In this document: one piece after another, positions 1 through 8,351 of the stretch | Position numbering within the stretch: position 1 is the first letter of the stretch | How the letters are laid out: each line of letters opens with the position of its first letter | Program-made: the position numbers and the translations under genes | The notes under the pieces: model-generated | The model's database searches: none | The model's input: only the letters and a program-made list of their open reading frames with translations | Told to the model about the DNA's origin: nothing | Assembly (NCBI RefSeq): GCF_011682065.1 | Contig: NZ_VUYU01000001.1 | Location: 434,001 to 498,000 of the forward strand | Direction of reading: 5' to 3' | Length of the DNA stretch: 64,000 nt | DNA from: Massilia rubra | Lineage (GTDB): Bacteria; Pseudomonadota; Gammaproteobacteria; Burkholderiales; Burkholderiaceae_D

Positions 1-2844
1 CATCAGGAACAGGCGCGCGCCGTAGTCGATATCGACCTTCACATGCAGCGCATGGGCGTGGCGGAAGGCGTTGACGATGGCTTCGTGCCCGACCTGGTAC
101 ACCTCGTCGCGCACCAGCGGGCGCAATGGCGCCGGCGTGCCGCGCACCGTCAGCGAAAAGCGCGCACCGCCTTTTTGTTCGAGTTCCGCCCCCAGCTTGT
201 GCAAGGCGTCGTGCAGTTCGCTCAGGTCGATGGCGCCGATGCGCAGGTCGCGCACCCGGTCGCGCCCCTCGATCAGCACCTGGTCGGCGCGGTCGAGCGC
301 ATCTTCCAGGCTGTGGCGCGCCGGACTGCCGGCCGGGATGGTGTAGACAATCGCCTGGAAGCGCAGGATCAAGCCATGCACGCCCTGCAGCAAGGTGTCG
401 TGCAGGTCGCGGGCGATGCGTTCGCGTTCGCTGTGGCGCTCCTCGATGCGTTCGCGCAGGCGCTCGGCGGCGCGCCGCATATTGATCCGGTACAGCATCC
501 ACAAGGCGCCGAAGCCGAGCGTCCCGGCCAGCAGCAGGAACAGCGGCTGGCGGTACAGCACCGGCGGAATGGCGAAGTCGAACACGGCTTCGCGCGTGCT
601 GGGCAAGCCGTCCTGGTTGTGCGCCACCACGCGGAAGCGGTACTTGCCGGCGCCCAGGCCCGTGTAGACGGCCTGGCGCTGGCGTCCCGCATCCTGCCAG
701 CCCATGTCGTAGCCATCGAGCCGGTAGCGGAAATTGAGGCGTTCGGGCGCGGACAGGCTCAGGGCCGTGTAGTCGATCACGATGCGCTGCGCGCCGGGAG
801 CCAGCGTGGAAGCTGCGCCGGAGGCCGCGTCGGATGCCGCGTCGGGTACCGCGCGCACGCCATCGACCTGCACCGATTCGATCAGCACCGTCGGCGCGGC
901 CTGTTCCGGACGGGGGCGGTCCGGATCGATCCAGGCCACGCCGTTACTGGTCGAGAACCACAAGCGCCCGTCGCGGCTGCGCACCGCCGTCGGCAGCGGC
1001 AGCACCTGGTACGGGTCGTTCGCCAGCCCGCCCATCAGGTCGTACGAGCGGTAGCCGATGCGGTAGCTCGCATCGGCATACGCGCGCGCCAGTTCGGCGG
1101 CGGTCAGCTGGAAGATGCCCGAGCGCGAATGCACCCACAGGTCGTCACCCCGGCCATCCTTGACCGGCACCACGATGATGGCGTAGATGTTGGCGAACAG
1201 GCCGTTGTCGGGCAGGCGCAGCGCGTGGTAGCGCTGGCCGTCGATGTAGCCGATGCCGCGCTGGCCGCCGACCCAGGTGCGCTGGCCGTGATGGGTGATG
1301 GCGGTGACGTGGCCGATGTCCATGCCGTCCGCTTCGCCCCAGCGCTTTTCGCCGCCGTTTTTTTCGTCGCCACCGTCGCGCGTGACCAGGAGGTTGTCGC
1401 GGTAGCCGAACCACAATCGCCCGCTGGCGTCCGCCGAAGCGGAAACGGGCATGCGCTGGTTGGCCGAGGGCGATGGCGGCGGCGTGGCGATCCACACGCC
1501 GTCGTGCAGGCGAAACAGGCCAAGCCGGTTGAACGAGACCCACAGGTCGCCGCCGGCGTCGCGCGCCATCGCGCGCACCGACGATTCGGCCAGCGCGGCC
1601 GGCGGCAGGTCGGCGAATTTGTCGAGGCGCGCGCCGCGCGAGCGCCAGATGCCGGACGGGCCGCCCATCCAGATGGTGCCGTCAAGGTCGCGCATGGCGC
1701 ACGACACCGGCGCCGGCATGTCCAGCACGTCCATGGCGCCATCCACCAGGCGCATCGCGGGCCGGTTGCTGGGACCGGCCCACAGGCTGCCGTCGTTGCC
1801 GGCGACAAGGGCGAAGTTGAGCGAGCCGGCCGGAAAACCGGCGGGCGTCAGCGCGCGCTGGCGAAAGCGGTCCAGCCCCCCGTTGCTGCCGACCCAAAGG
1901 TTGCCGTCTCCATCTTCGAGCATCTTCCAGATGAAGTCCGAACTCAAGCCATCGCGCGCCGAAAACGTGGTGCGCGTGTTGATGGCGCCAATGCTGCGTG
2001 GATTGTCGACGTACTGCACGCCGTTGCCGGTGGTGCTGATCCACAGGCCGCCGCTGCGGTCGAACAGCAGGCCGATGGCCGGTGTGTCGATGGCGAGGGT
2101 GCCGGTCGTCAGGTGGCCATCGAACAGCAGCACCCGATGGATCTTGCCGCTGTAGCGCTCCGTGAGCCAGATCGCGCCGTCGCGCGCCTGCGTAATCTGG
2201 CTGACCCAGTCGACCGCCAGGCCGCTGTCGACGAAACGGCGTTCGCCCTTGGGCAGGTACAGGAGGCGGTTTTCGTTGGCGGCCCACAGCGTGCCGCCGC
2301 CGTCGACGAACACCGCGCGCGCTTTTTTGCCGGGGAAGCCCCAGTCGGAGCCGATCCGTTCCCAGTGGGCGCCGTTGTAACGCGCCAGGCCATCGTCGGC
2401 GGCGACCCAGATCGCCCTGGCGCTGTCGCGCGCGAGGCTGTAGATGGCGCCTTCGGGCAGGTTGGGACCGGGCAGGTGTTCGCGCATGCCGCCCGGGCCG
2501 ATCACGCGTACGCCGCCGAAGCGCAGGCCGACCCACAGTTGGTCGTCCACGGCCAGCAGCGAGGCGACGATATTGAGCGTGTTCAGGCCGGGCGCTTCGT
2601 AGCGCACGAAACGCACGCCGTCGAAGCGGAACAGCGATTCATTGGTGCCGAGCCACAGGTAGCCGTCTCGCGTCTGGGCCATGGCGCCGACCTGGCTCGG
2701 GCCGCCGTCGGCCGCGACCCAGCGCCGGTGCTCGAGCTGCTCGAACGAGCGCACCTGCGCCTGTGCGGCGGCGCTGAACGCGAGCACCAGCGCAAGGGCG
2801 GCCTTGGGCCGCCACGGTGTGCTGGACATGCTGTGCGGTGTCAT
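1..2844 (-). CDS. Two-component sensor histidine kinase with reg_prop propeller sensor (C-terminus cut by window edge)
   Basis: The reading frame stays open for 948 codons from an ATG preceded by AGGA and runs off the left edge. A signal peptide covers about residues 1-28 (ending AAAQAQ). It is followed by repeated W-x-G/D-G-Y-L-W-L-G-type segments of the two-component-regulator propeller, then a Y_Y_Y-like domain, a membrane helix near residue 770 and a HisKA_3 dimerisation domain. The motif RDLHDTLLQG places the phosphoacceptor at His815, and HEAIVNAFRHA (N-box Asn925) begins the ATPase domain. The family is a periplasmic sensor kinase that phosphorylates a LuxR/NarL-type regulator. The ligand is unknown, and the partner regulator, if adjacent, lies outside the window. 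A second in-frame ATG lies 15 bases downstream. Confidence 0.9.
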   Translation of the reverse strand, partial: MTPHSMSSTPWRPKAALALVLAFSAAAQAQVRSFEQLEHRRWVAADGGPSQVGAMAQTRDGYLWLGTNESLFRFDGVRFVRYEAPGLNTLNIVASLLAVDDQLWVGLRFGGVRVIGPGGMREHLPGPNLPEGAIYSLARDSARAIWVAADDGLARYNGAHWERIGSDWGFPGKKARAVFVDGGGTLWAANENRLLYLPKGERRFVDSGLAVDWVSQITQARDGAIWLTERYSGKIHRVLLFDGHLTTGTLAIDTPAIGLLFDRSGGLWISTTGNGVQYVDNPRSIGAINTRTTFSARDGLSSDFIWKMLEDGDGNLWVGSNGGLDRFRQRALTPAGFPAGSLNFALVAGNDGSLWAGPSNRPAMRLVDGAMDVLDMPAPVSCAMRDLDGTIWMGGPSGIWRSRGARLDKFADLPPAALAESSVRAMARDAGGDLWVSFNRLGLFRLHDGVWIATPPPSPSANQRMPVSASADASGRLWFGYRDNLLVTRDGGDEKNGGEKRWGEADGMDIGHVTAITHHGQRTWVGGQRGIGYIDGQRYHALRLPDNGLFANIYAIIVVPVKDGRGDDLWVHSRSGIFQLTAAELARAYADASYRIGYRSYDLMGGLANDPYQVLPLPTAVRSRDGRLWFSTSNGVAWIDPDRPRPEQAAPTVLIESVQVDGVRAVPDAASDAASGAASTLAPGAQRIVIDYTALSLSAPERLNFRYRLDGYDMGWQDAGRQRQAVYTGLGAGKYRFRVVAHNQDGLPSTREAVFDFAIPPVLYRQPLFLLLAGTLGFGALWMLYRINMRRAAERLRERIEERHSERERIARDLHDTLLQGVHGLILRFQAIVYTIPAGSPARHSLEDALDRADQVLIEGRDRVRDLRIGAIDLSELHDALHKLGAELEQKGGARFSLTVRGTPAPLRPLVRDEVYQVGHEAIVNAFRHAHALHVKVDIDYGARLFLM

Positions 2845-2929
2845 ACGATGTGGGTCCTGTTCGCCGGGCGGGCAGCGGCCGGCAAAGTCGCTGTTCATGG
2901 CGCGCGATGATACCACCGGCGCCACGGTT

Positions 2930-3487
2930 CTAAGCGTGCGCGCGGGGGCGCAGCCAGAGCAGGGCGACGACGACGTGCACGATGGAGCCGGCCGGCGCGT
3001 ACCACAGCGCGAGCGGGATCGCGAGCGCATACAGCAGCATCGACGCCAGGTTCTTGCGCTCCATCCAGCTCGGGCGCGTGGATCCGGCATGCAGTGCGCC
3101 TCTCGTGCGCAGCACTTCGTCGAGCACCACGAAACCGATGGAGCACATCAGCAGCACCGCGCCGTACATCGCCACCGGAACCGAATCGAACGGATGCTCG
3201 CCGGCCCACGCGGTGACGAACGGGATCAGCGAAATCCAGAACAGCAGGTGCAGGTTGGCCCACATGGCCACGCCGTCGACCTTCTGCACCTTGTCGAACA
3301 GGTAGTGGTGGTTGATCCAGTAGATGCCCACATAGATAAAACTGAGCAGGTAGCGCAGCATGACCGGCAGCACCGGCGCCAGGTCGTGCGGCGCCGCGCC
3401 GTGCGGGGTTTTCAGTTCCAGCACCATGATGGTGATGATGATGGCGATGACGCCATCGCTGAACGCTTCCAGGCGCACCTTGTTCAT
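2930..3487 (-). CDS. TMEM175-family (DUF1211) integral membrane protein
   Basis: The 185-residue protein opens with R-L-E-A-F-S-D-G-V, the FSD signature of the TMEM175/DUF1211 family. Hydrophobic helices follow, with an INHHYLF stretch between them. Characterised bacterial TMEM175 proteins are potassium-permeable channels; function here is inferred from family only. Its ATG overlaps the stop of the upstream YoaK-like gene (ATGA), which indicates translational coupling. It is the last gene of the minus-strand group that begins with the XapX protein. The C-terminus is short and basic (LRPRAHA). Confidence 0.85.
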   Translation of the reverse strand: MNKVRLEAFSDGVIAIIITIMVLELKTPHGAAPHDLAPVLPVMLRYLLSFIYVGIYWINHHYLFDKVQKVDGVAMWANLHLLFWISLIPFVTAWAGEHPFDSVPVAMYGAVLLMCSIGFVVLDEVLRTRGALHAGSTRPSWMERKNLASMLLYALAIPLALWYAPAGSIVHVVVALLWLRPRAHA

Positions 3488-4170
3488 GCGGCCCCCTTGC
3501 CTGGCTCGGGCAGCGCCATTTCGGCGCACAGGATGCCGATCGGGACGATCAGGGCGATGAAGCCGAAGGCCATGAACGCAAAGGCGGCGGCGATGGCGCC
3601 GATGCCGAAGGCGAGCAAGGGCCAGAAGAATTTGCCGCAGCGCGCGCTGGTGGCGGCGTCGCCGGCGCCGCGCAGCACGTCGATGCTGTCGATGACGACC
3701 TGGGTCACGTTCCCGGTCATCATGGACGTGGGCGCCAGTTGGGCCAGCAGCAGGCGGCTGCTGGCGCTGTGCGCGCCCATGGCGGCGGTGCCCAAGAGGC
3801 CGGCCGCCATGGCCAGCGTGGAAGGCACGTCGCCGATGGGCGAGGCGGCCATCCCGGCCAGCATGAAGCCGGCCAGCAGGACCACTTGCAGCAGCAAGGC
3901 CAGTTTCAACGCCGGCCACTGGCGCTTGTCGCAGGCCAGGATCAGCAGGCGCGCCATGGCGATCCCCGCGATGAAAGCGGGGAAGGCCAGGAACTTGAGC
4001 AGGATCGAGGCCTTGGAGGCGTCGGCCAGCGCAACCCCGATCAACACGAAGTTACCGGTGACATGGGCGGTGAACAATCCGAACAGGGCCACGAAGCCCA
4101 GGGTGTCCACGTAGCCCGCCAGGAAGCCCATGTCGATGCTGCGAAGGCGGTTGCGCTGGTCGGGGGTCAC
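3484..4170 (-). CDS. YoaK-like DUF1275 membrane protein
   Basis: The 228-residue polytopic protein carries the DUF1275 features G-Y-V-D-T-L-G-F near residue 19 and H-V-T-G-N-F about 18 residues later, plus a second MMTGNVTQ segment in the middle. These matching TGN motifs are typical of the YoaK family of inner-membrane proteins, whose substrate is not established. The chosen start is GTG, whose bases overlap the stop of the alpha/beta hydrolase gene (GTGA). An ATG at residue 14 is an alternative. It sits between a secreted hydrolase and a TMEM175-like protein in one transcription direction. Confidence 0.85.
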   Translation of the reverse strand: MTPDQRNRLRSIDMGFLAGYVDTLGFVALFGLFTAHVTGNFVLIGVALADASKASILLKFLAFPAFIAGIAMARLLILACDKRQWPALKLALLLQVVLLAGFMLAGMAASPIGDVPSTLAMAAGLLGTAAMGAHSASSRLLLAQLAPTSMMTGNVTQVVIDSIDVLRGAGDAATSARCGKFFWPLLAFGIGAIAAAFAFMAFGFIALIVPIGILCAEMALPEPGKGAA

Positions 4171-5129
4171 GATTTGGCGAAGGCGAGAATGTCGGCGTTG
4201 ACCTGGTCCTTATGGGTGTCGGTCAGGCCGTGCGGGGCGCCAGGGTAGATAATCAGCTTGGCGTGCTTGACGATGGCGGCCGAGGCTTTGCCGGCGGCGT
4301 CGATCGGCACGATCTGGTCGTCGGCGCCGTGGATGACCAGGGTCGGCTTGTCGAACTTTTTCAGGTCGGCGCGGAAGTCGGTTTCGGAGAACGCCTTGAT
4401 CGAGTCGTAGGTGTTCTTGTGACCGGCCATCATGCCCTGCATCCACCAGGCGTTGATCAGGCCTTGCGAGGCTTTGGCGCCGGGGCGGTTGAAGCCGTAG
4501 AACGGGCCGGAGGCCAGGTCGAGGTAGAACTGCGAGCGGTCCTTGACCGAGGCTGCGCGGATGCCGTCGAAGACGTCGATCGGCAGGCCGCCCGGATTGT
4601 CGGCGGTCTTGAGCATCAGCGGCGGCACGGCGGAGATCAGGCCGAGTTTGGCGACGCGCTTGGTGCCGTGGCGGCCGACGTAGCGGGCCACTTCGCCGCC
4701 ACCGGTCGAAAAACCGATCAGGATGGCGTTTTTCAGGTCCAGCGCTTCGATGACCTGGGCCAGGTCGTCGGCGTAGTGGTCCATGTCGTTGCCGGTCCAC
4801 GGCTGGCTGGAGCGGCCGTGACCACGGCGGTCGTGGGCGATGACGCGGAAACCGTTGTTCGCAAGGTGGAACATCTGCGATTCCCAGCTGTCGCTGTTCA
4901 GGGGCCAGCCGTGGCAGAACACCACCGGTTGGCCAGTGCCCCAGTCCTTGTAATAGAGTTCGACGCCGTCTTTGGTGGTGATGGTGCTGGCGCTGCGTTT
5001 GATGGCGGCGGCGGGCGCGGCCTGGGCGCCGGTGGTGATGGCGGCCAGCGGAATGGCGGCGGCCAGGGAGGCGCCGGCGGTGATGGCTGCGCGGCGCGAG
5101 AGGGTTTTCGGGTTGTCGTTTGTGGACAT
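4167..5129 (-). CDS. Alpha/beta hydrolase, chloroperoxidase/arylesterase type, with Tat-like signal
   Basis: The 320-residue protein has an N-terminal S-R-R-A-A-I followed by an alanine-rich hydrophobic stretch ending GAQAAPA, which looks like a twin-arginine signal; export is therefore likely. The mature part is a classical alpha/beta hydrolase: oxyanion region HGWPLNS, nucleophile elbow GFSTGGGE, acid in [11 protein letters not shown], and catalytic His in [10 protein letters not shown]. This arrangement matches non-haem chloroperoxidase/esterase relatives; the substrate is unknown. The start was chosen at the ATG directly before the signal sequence; in-frame sequence further upstream runs through a palindromic repeat and is not coding. 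The stop overlaps the GTG of the next gene. Confidence 0.9.
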   Translation of the reverse strand: MSTNDNPKTLSRRAAITAGASLAAAIPLAAITTGAQAAPAAAIKRSASTITTKDGVELYYKDWGTGQPVVFCHGWPLNSDSWESQMFHLANNGFRVIAHDRRGHGRSSQPWTGNDMDHYADDLAQVIEALDLKNAILIGFSTGGGEVARYVGRHGTKRVAKLGLISAVPPLMLKTADNPGGLPIDVFDGIRAASVKDRSQFYLDLASGPFYGFNRPGAKASQGLINAWWMQGMMAGHKNTYDSIKAFSETDFRADLKKFDKPTLVIHGADDQIVPIDAAGKASAAIVKHAKLIIYPGAPHGLTDTHKDQVNADILAFAKS

Positions 5130-5156
5130 GATGGCTTTCTTATTGTCGTTAGTCTC

Positions 5157-5253
5157 CGTCATTCCCGCGCCAAGGCGGCCCTCGGCGGGAATCCAAGTAC
5201 CTGCCGTAGGTTGGGCGAATAACTTGGGTTCCCGCCTGCGCGGGAACGACGGG
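5157..5253. repeat. Dispersed palindromic repeat (BIME-like), copy 1
   Basis: Two inverted halves, each containing CATTCCCGCG or its G-variant and a GGCGGGAA core, flank a spacer of about 30 bases. The left half is diverged (CGCCAAGGCGG) while the right half keeps the canonical GCCTGCGCGGGAACGACGG. It lies between the alpha/beta hydrolase and isochorismatase-like genes, inside an otherwise compact operon. The same element recurs near 8.2, 31.8, 38.2 and 58.1 kb. Confidence 0.85.
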
Positions 5254-5269
5254 TAGTGGTGAAACTGGA

Positions 5270-5953
5270 TTACTTGGCCGGTACCGGCGCCAGCACTTCG
5301 TGTTCGCCCGTGGTGCGTTCGGCCGCCTTGTGCACCATCGTGTAGGCGTAGTCGACGCCCATGCCGTACGCGCCCGAGTGTTCGCGCACGATCGCCATGA
5401 CGGCGTCGTACGTTTCGCGGTGCGCCCAGTCGCGCTGCCATTCGAGCATGACTTGCTGCCAGGTGACCGGCACCACGCCGGCCTGGATCATGCGTTGCAT
5501 GGCGTAGTCGTGCGCTTCCTTCGAGGTGCCGCCCGATGCATCGGCCACCATGTAGATCTCGTAATCGCCTTCGGCCATGGCGCACAGTGCGAAGCTGTTG
5601 TTGCACACTTCCGTCCACAGGCCGGCCACGATGACTTTTTTACGGCCGTTGGCTTTGAGCGCGTCACGCACTTTCTGGTCATCCCACGAATTCATCGAGC
5701 TGCGCTCGAGGATTTTCTGGTTCGGGAACACGTCCAGCAGTTCCGGATAGGTGTGGCCCGAAAACGCCTGGGTTTCGACGGTGGTAATCACGGTCGGGAT
5801 GTTGAAGGCCTTGGCGGCCTTGGCCAGCGCCACCGTGTTGTTCTTGAGGACCTGGCGGTCGATCGACTGCACGCCGAACGCCATCTGCGGCTGGTGGTCG
5901 ATGAAGATCAGTTGCGAATTTTGCGGGGTCAGGACGTCGAGTTTCGGATTCAT
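5270..5953 (-). CDS. Isochorismatase-like cysteine hydrolase
   Basis: The 227-residue protein shows the cysteine-hydrolase triad arrangement: an acidic residue in IFIDHQPQ, a Lys in the [10 protein letters not shown] region, and the nucleophilic Cys in [10 protein letters not shown], followed by [14 protein letters not shown]. These fit the isochorismatase/nicotinamidase superfamily, and the substrate cannot be read from sequence. The ATG has a strong AAGGAG eight bases upstream. It follows the amidohydrolase gene by 34 bases and precedes the secreted alpha/beta hydrolase, suggesting one operon of hydrolytic enzymes. Confidence 0.88.
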   Translation of the reverse strand: MNPKLDVLTPQNSQLIFIDHQPQMAFGVQSIDRQVLKNNTVALAKAAKAFNIPTVITTVETQAFSGHTYPELLDVFPNQKILERSSMNSWDDQKVRDALKANGRKKVIVAGLWTEVCNNSFALCAMAEGDYEIYMVADASGGTSKEAHDYAMQRMIQAGVVPVTWQQVMLEWQRDWAHRETYDAVMAIVREHSGAYGMGVDYAYTMVHKAAERTTGEHEVLAPVPAK

Positions 5954-5987
5954 GCAATGCACTCCTTGGGTTGAAAAATTGGGCTGG

Positions 5988-7835
5988 TCAGAACGCGAAG
6001 CAGCTGCAGCCGAGCGCGCCCCAGAAGCCGGTGTGGCTGGTGACCGGAATGGTCGATTTGCGGGCGATGCCGTGCGCGTGGCCATGCACGCCGCACGATC
6101 CGGCGCACAGGTGCGGCAGCGCGCTGCGGGTGTTGGCTGCGGGCCGGTAATGGCCGCCGTAGGCGTTCACGGGCGACCAGTCGGGCAGCGCCGGAATCGG
6201 GGCCGGCGCCAATGGGGCGAAGTCGCCCGCGCCGTACACCACCTTGCCGCCGACAACGGTGAGCACCGATTCGAGCGCCTTGATGTCGTCTTCCGCCACG
6301 CTGAAAAAGTCGCCCGACAACACCGCCAGGTCGGCCAGCTGGCCGGCCTTGATGCGCCCCTTTTGATGCTGCTCGCTGGAGAACCAGGCGCTGCCCGAGG
6401 TCCACAGTTCGAGCGCGGTGGCGCGCGGCATCTGCTGGTCGGCCCCGTACAGGCGCAAGCCGCCGACGGTGCGGCCGGACACCAGCCAGTAGAGCGCCGT
6501 CCACGGGTTGTAGCTGGCCACGCGCGTGGCGTCGGTGCCGGCGCCGACCGGCACGCCGGCTTCCAGCATGCGGGCGATCGGCGGCGTTTGGCGGGCCGCT
6601 TCGGCGCCGTAGCGCTCGACGAAATACTCGCCCTGGAAGGCCATGCGGTGCTGGATGGCGATGCCGCCGCCGAGCGCGCGCACGCGGTCGATATTGCGCG
6701 GGGTGATGGTTTCGGCGTGGTCGAACATCCAGCGCAGGCCGTCGAAGGGAATGTCGCGGTTGACCTTTTCGAACACGTCGAGCATGCGCGAGATCGATTC
6801 GTCGTAGGTGGCGTGCAGGCGGAACGGCCAGCGCTGCTCGACCAGGTGGAGCACGACCTTTTCGAGTTCGTCTTCCATGCCGGCGGCCAGTTCGGGACGC
6901 GGTTCGAGGAAGTCTTCGAAGTCGGCGGCCGAGAACACCAGCATTTCGCCGGCGCCGTTGTGGCGGTAGTAGTCGCTGCCGTCGCCCGGCTTGATCATCT
7001 TGGTCCAGGCCTGGAAGTCCTGCAGTTCGGCGCCTTTGTTCTGGGTGAACAGGTTGTAGGCGATGCGCACGGTGAGCTGCTTGTCGCGCGCGAGCTGGTC
7101 GACGATGGCGTAATCGTCGGGGAAGTTCTGGAAGCCGCCGCCGGCGTCGATCACGCTGGTCACGCCCAGGCGATTGAGTTCGCGCATGAACTGGCGCGTG
7201 GAGTTGACCTGGTGTTCGAGCGGCAGGGCCGGGCCTTTGGCCAGGGTGGCGTACAGGATCATCGCGTTGGGACGGGCGATCAGCATGCCGGTCGGGTTGC
7301 CGGCGGCGTCGCGCACGATCTCGCCGCCCGGCGGGTTGGGGGTGTCGCGGGTGTAGCCGACCGCCCGCAGCGCGGCCTGGTTGAGCAGGGCGCGGTCGTA
7401 CAGGTGCAGCACGAAGACCGGCGTGTCGGGGGCGGCGGCGTTGAGTTCCTCGATGGTCGGCATGCGCTTTTCGGCGAACTGGAATTCGGTCCAGCCACCC
7501 ACCACGCGCACCCATTGCGGCGAGGGCGTGCGCTCGGCCTGTTCGCGCAGCATGCGCATGGCGTCGGCCAGCGAGGGCACGCCTTCCCAGCGCAGTTCGA
7601 GGTTATAGTTCAGGCCTCCGCGGATCAGGTGCATGTGCGAGTCGTTCAGGCCCGGGATGACGGTGCGCCCGGCCAGGTCGATGACGTCGGTGGTGGCGCC
7701 GCGGTGGCGCATCACGTCGTTGGCGTCGCCCACTTCCAGGAAGCGCTCGTCGGCGATGGCGACCGCGTTGGCGATCGGGTTGGCGCGGTCGGTGGTGTGG
7801 AAACGGCCGTTGATGAGGATCAGGGAGGCGCTCAT
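5988..7835 (-). CDS. Amidohydrolase family protein (YtcJ-like metal-dependent hydrolase)
   Basis: The 615-residue protein begins with the typical beta-sandwich (LILINGRFHT) and reaches the metal site in IPGLNDSHMHL. Further metal-site regions are RLHATYD, the FDHAETI segment and a GTDATR loop, and the barrel closes with GQLADLAVLSGD. These are features of amidohydrolase_3/YtcJ-type enzymes that hydrolyse amide or related bonds; substrate unknown. Its ATG overlaps the stop of the XapX gene (ATGA). The last 43 residues are unusual: they contain CAGSC, HGHAH and end GCSCFAF, a Cys/His-rich tail beyond the usual barrel that could bind metal. Confidence 0.9.
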   Translation of the reverse strand: MSASLILINGRFHTTDRANPIANAVAIADERFLEVGDANDVMRHRGATTDVIDLAGRTVIPGLNDSHMHLIRGGLNYNLELRWEGVPSLADAMRMLREQAERTPSPQWVRVVGGWTEFQFAEKRMPTIEELNAAAPDTPVFVLHLYDRALLNQAALRAVGYTRDTPNPPGGEIVRDAAGNPTGMLIARPNAMILYATLAKGPALPLEHQVNSTRQFMRELNRLGVTSVIDAGGGFQNFPDDYAIVDQLARDKQLTVRIAYNLFTQNKGAELQDFQAWTKMIKPGDGSDYYRHNGAGEMLVFSAADFEDFLEPRPELAAGMEDELEKVVLHLVEQRWPFRLHATYDESISRMLDVFEKVNRDIPFDGLRWMFDHAETITPRNIDRVRALGGGIAIQHRMAFQGEYFVERYGAEAARQTPPIARMLEAGVPVGAGTDATRVASYNPWTALYWLVSGRTVGGLRLYGADQQMPRATALELWTSGSAWFSSEQHQKGRIKAGQLADLAVLSGDFFSVAEDDIKALESVLTVVGGKVVYGAGDFAPLAPAPIPALPDWSPVNAYGGHYRPAANTRSALPHLCAGSCGVHGHAHGIARKSTIPVTSHTGFWGALGCSCFAF

Positions 7836-8074
7836 GCGGAATCCTTGTCTTTGGCTGGGAGGCCGGTGATTTTCGGGGTGCATTCGGTTTTGAACCAGGC
7901 GATGCTCAAAGGTTCGCCGGCGATGACGCGCTTGGCGATGGGCACCATCTGTTCGCCGATCAGCATTCCAAGCAGGCCCAACAGTGCGATGGCCGGCGGC
8001 GCGGGCGAACGCACGTTGATTAACGCGTAGATAATCCCTACCAGCACGCCGGCTCCGATCGACATCAGATACAT
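7832..8074 (-). CDS. XapX domain small membrane protein
   Basis: The 80-residue protein has two hydrophobic segments (MSIGAGVLVGIIYALINVR and PPAIALLGLLGMLIGEQMVP), the usual shape of XapX (DUF1427) proteins. The remaining 30 residues are polar. AAGGAG lies seven bases before the ATG. It is the first gene of the operon and overlaps the amidohydrolase by four bases, a pairing consistent with a shared role, perhaps transport or membrane association for the pathway; that role is inference. Confidence 0.85.
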   Translation of the reverse strand: MYLMSIGAGVLVGIIYALINVRSPAPPAIALLGLLGMLIGEQMVPIAKRVIAGEPLSIAWFKTECTPKITGLPAKDKDSA

Positions 8075-8221
8075 TGCTTACTCCTTCAGATTGGCAGGGC
8101 CTGATGGTGGTCCTGTCGAAACGAGTATGGAAGGCCGGGCGCAGGCGGGATAGAATCAGGATGCTGTTTTTGCCATTGTCGTCGTCGGATGCCTGCCGCG
8201 TCCGTCCTGCCGCCCACGCCG

Positions 8222-8310
8222 CGTCGTTCCCGCGCAGGCGGGAACCCAAGTGTGTCGCGCCGCCCGAGACTGCGGTACGAACTTGGGTTCCCGCCTGCGC
8301 GGGAACGACG
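8222..8310. repeat. Dispersed palindromic repeat, copy 2 (perfect 30-bp arms)
   Basis: Perfect 30-bp inverted arms (start CGTCGTTCCCGCGCAGG, end CCCAAGT) are separated by 29 bases. Each arm also folds on itself through CCCGC/GCGGG. It occupies the divergent gap between the XapX operon and the M49-like peptidase gene. Confidence 0.9.
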
Positions 8311-8351
8311 GGTAGTAGGGGGAGTACTTTCACCTATCTTTTCTGAGGCCC

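Noticed and set aside
43-2910. A 955-codon open frame on the plus strand
   Set aside because: It is the antisense of the histidine kinase gene; the minus strand shows signal peptide, propeller repeats and kinase motifs in one frame. High GC keeps the opposite strand free of stops.
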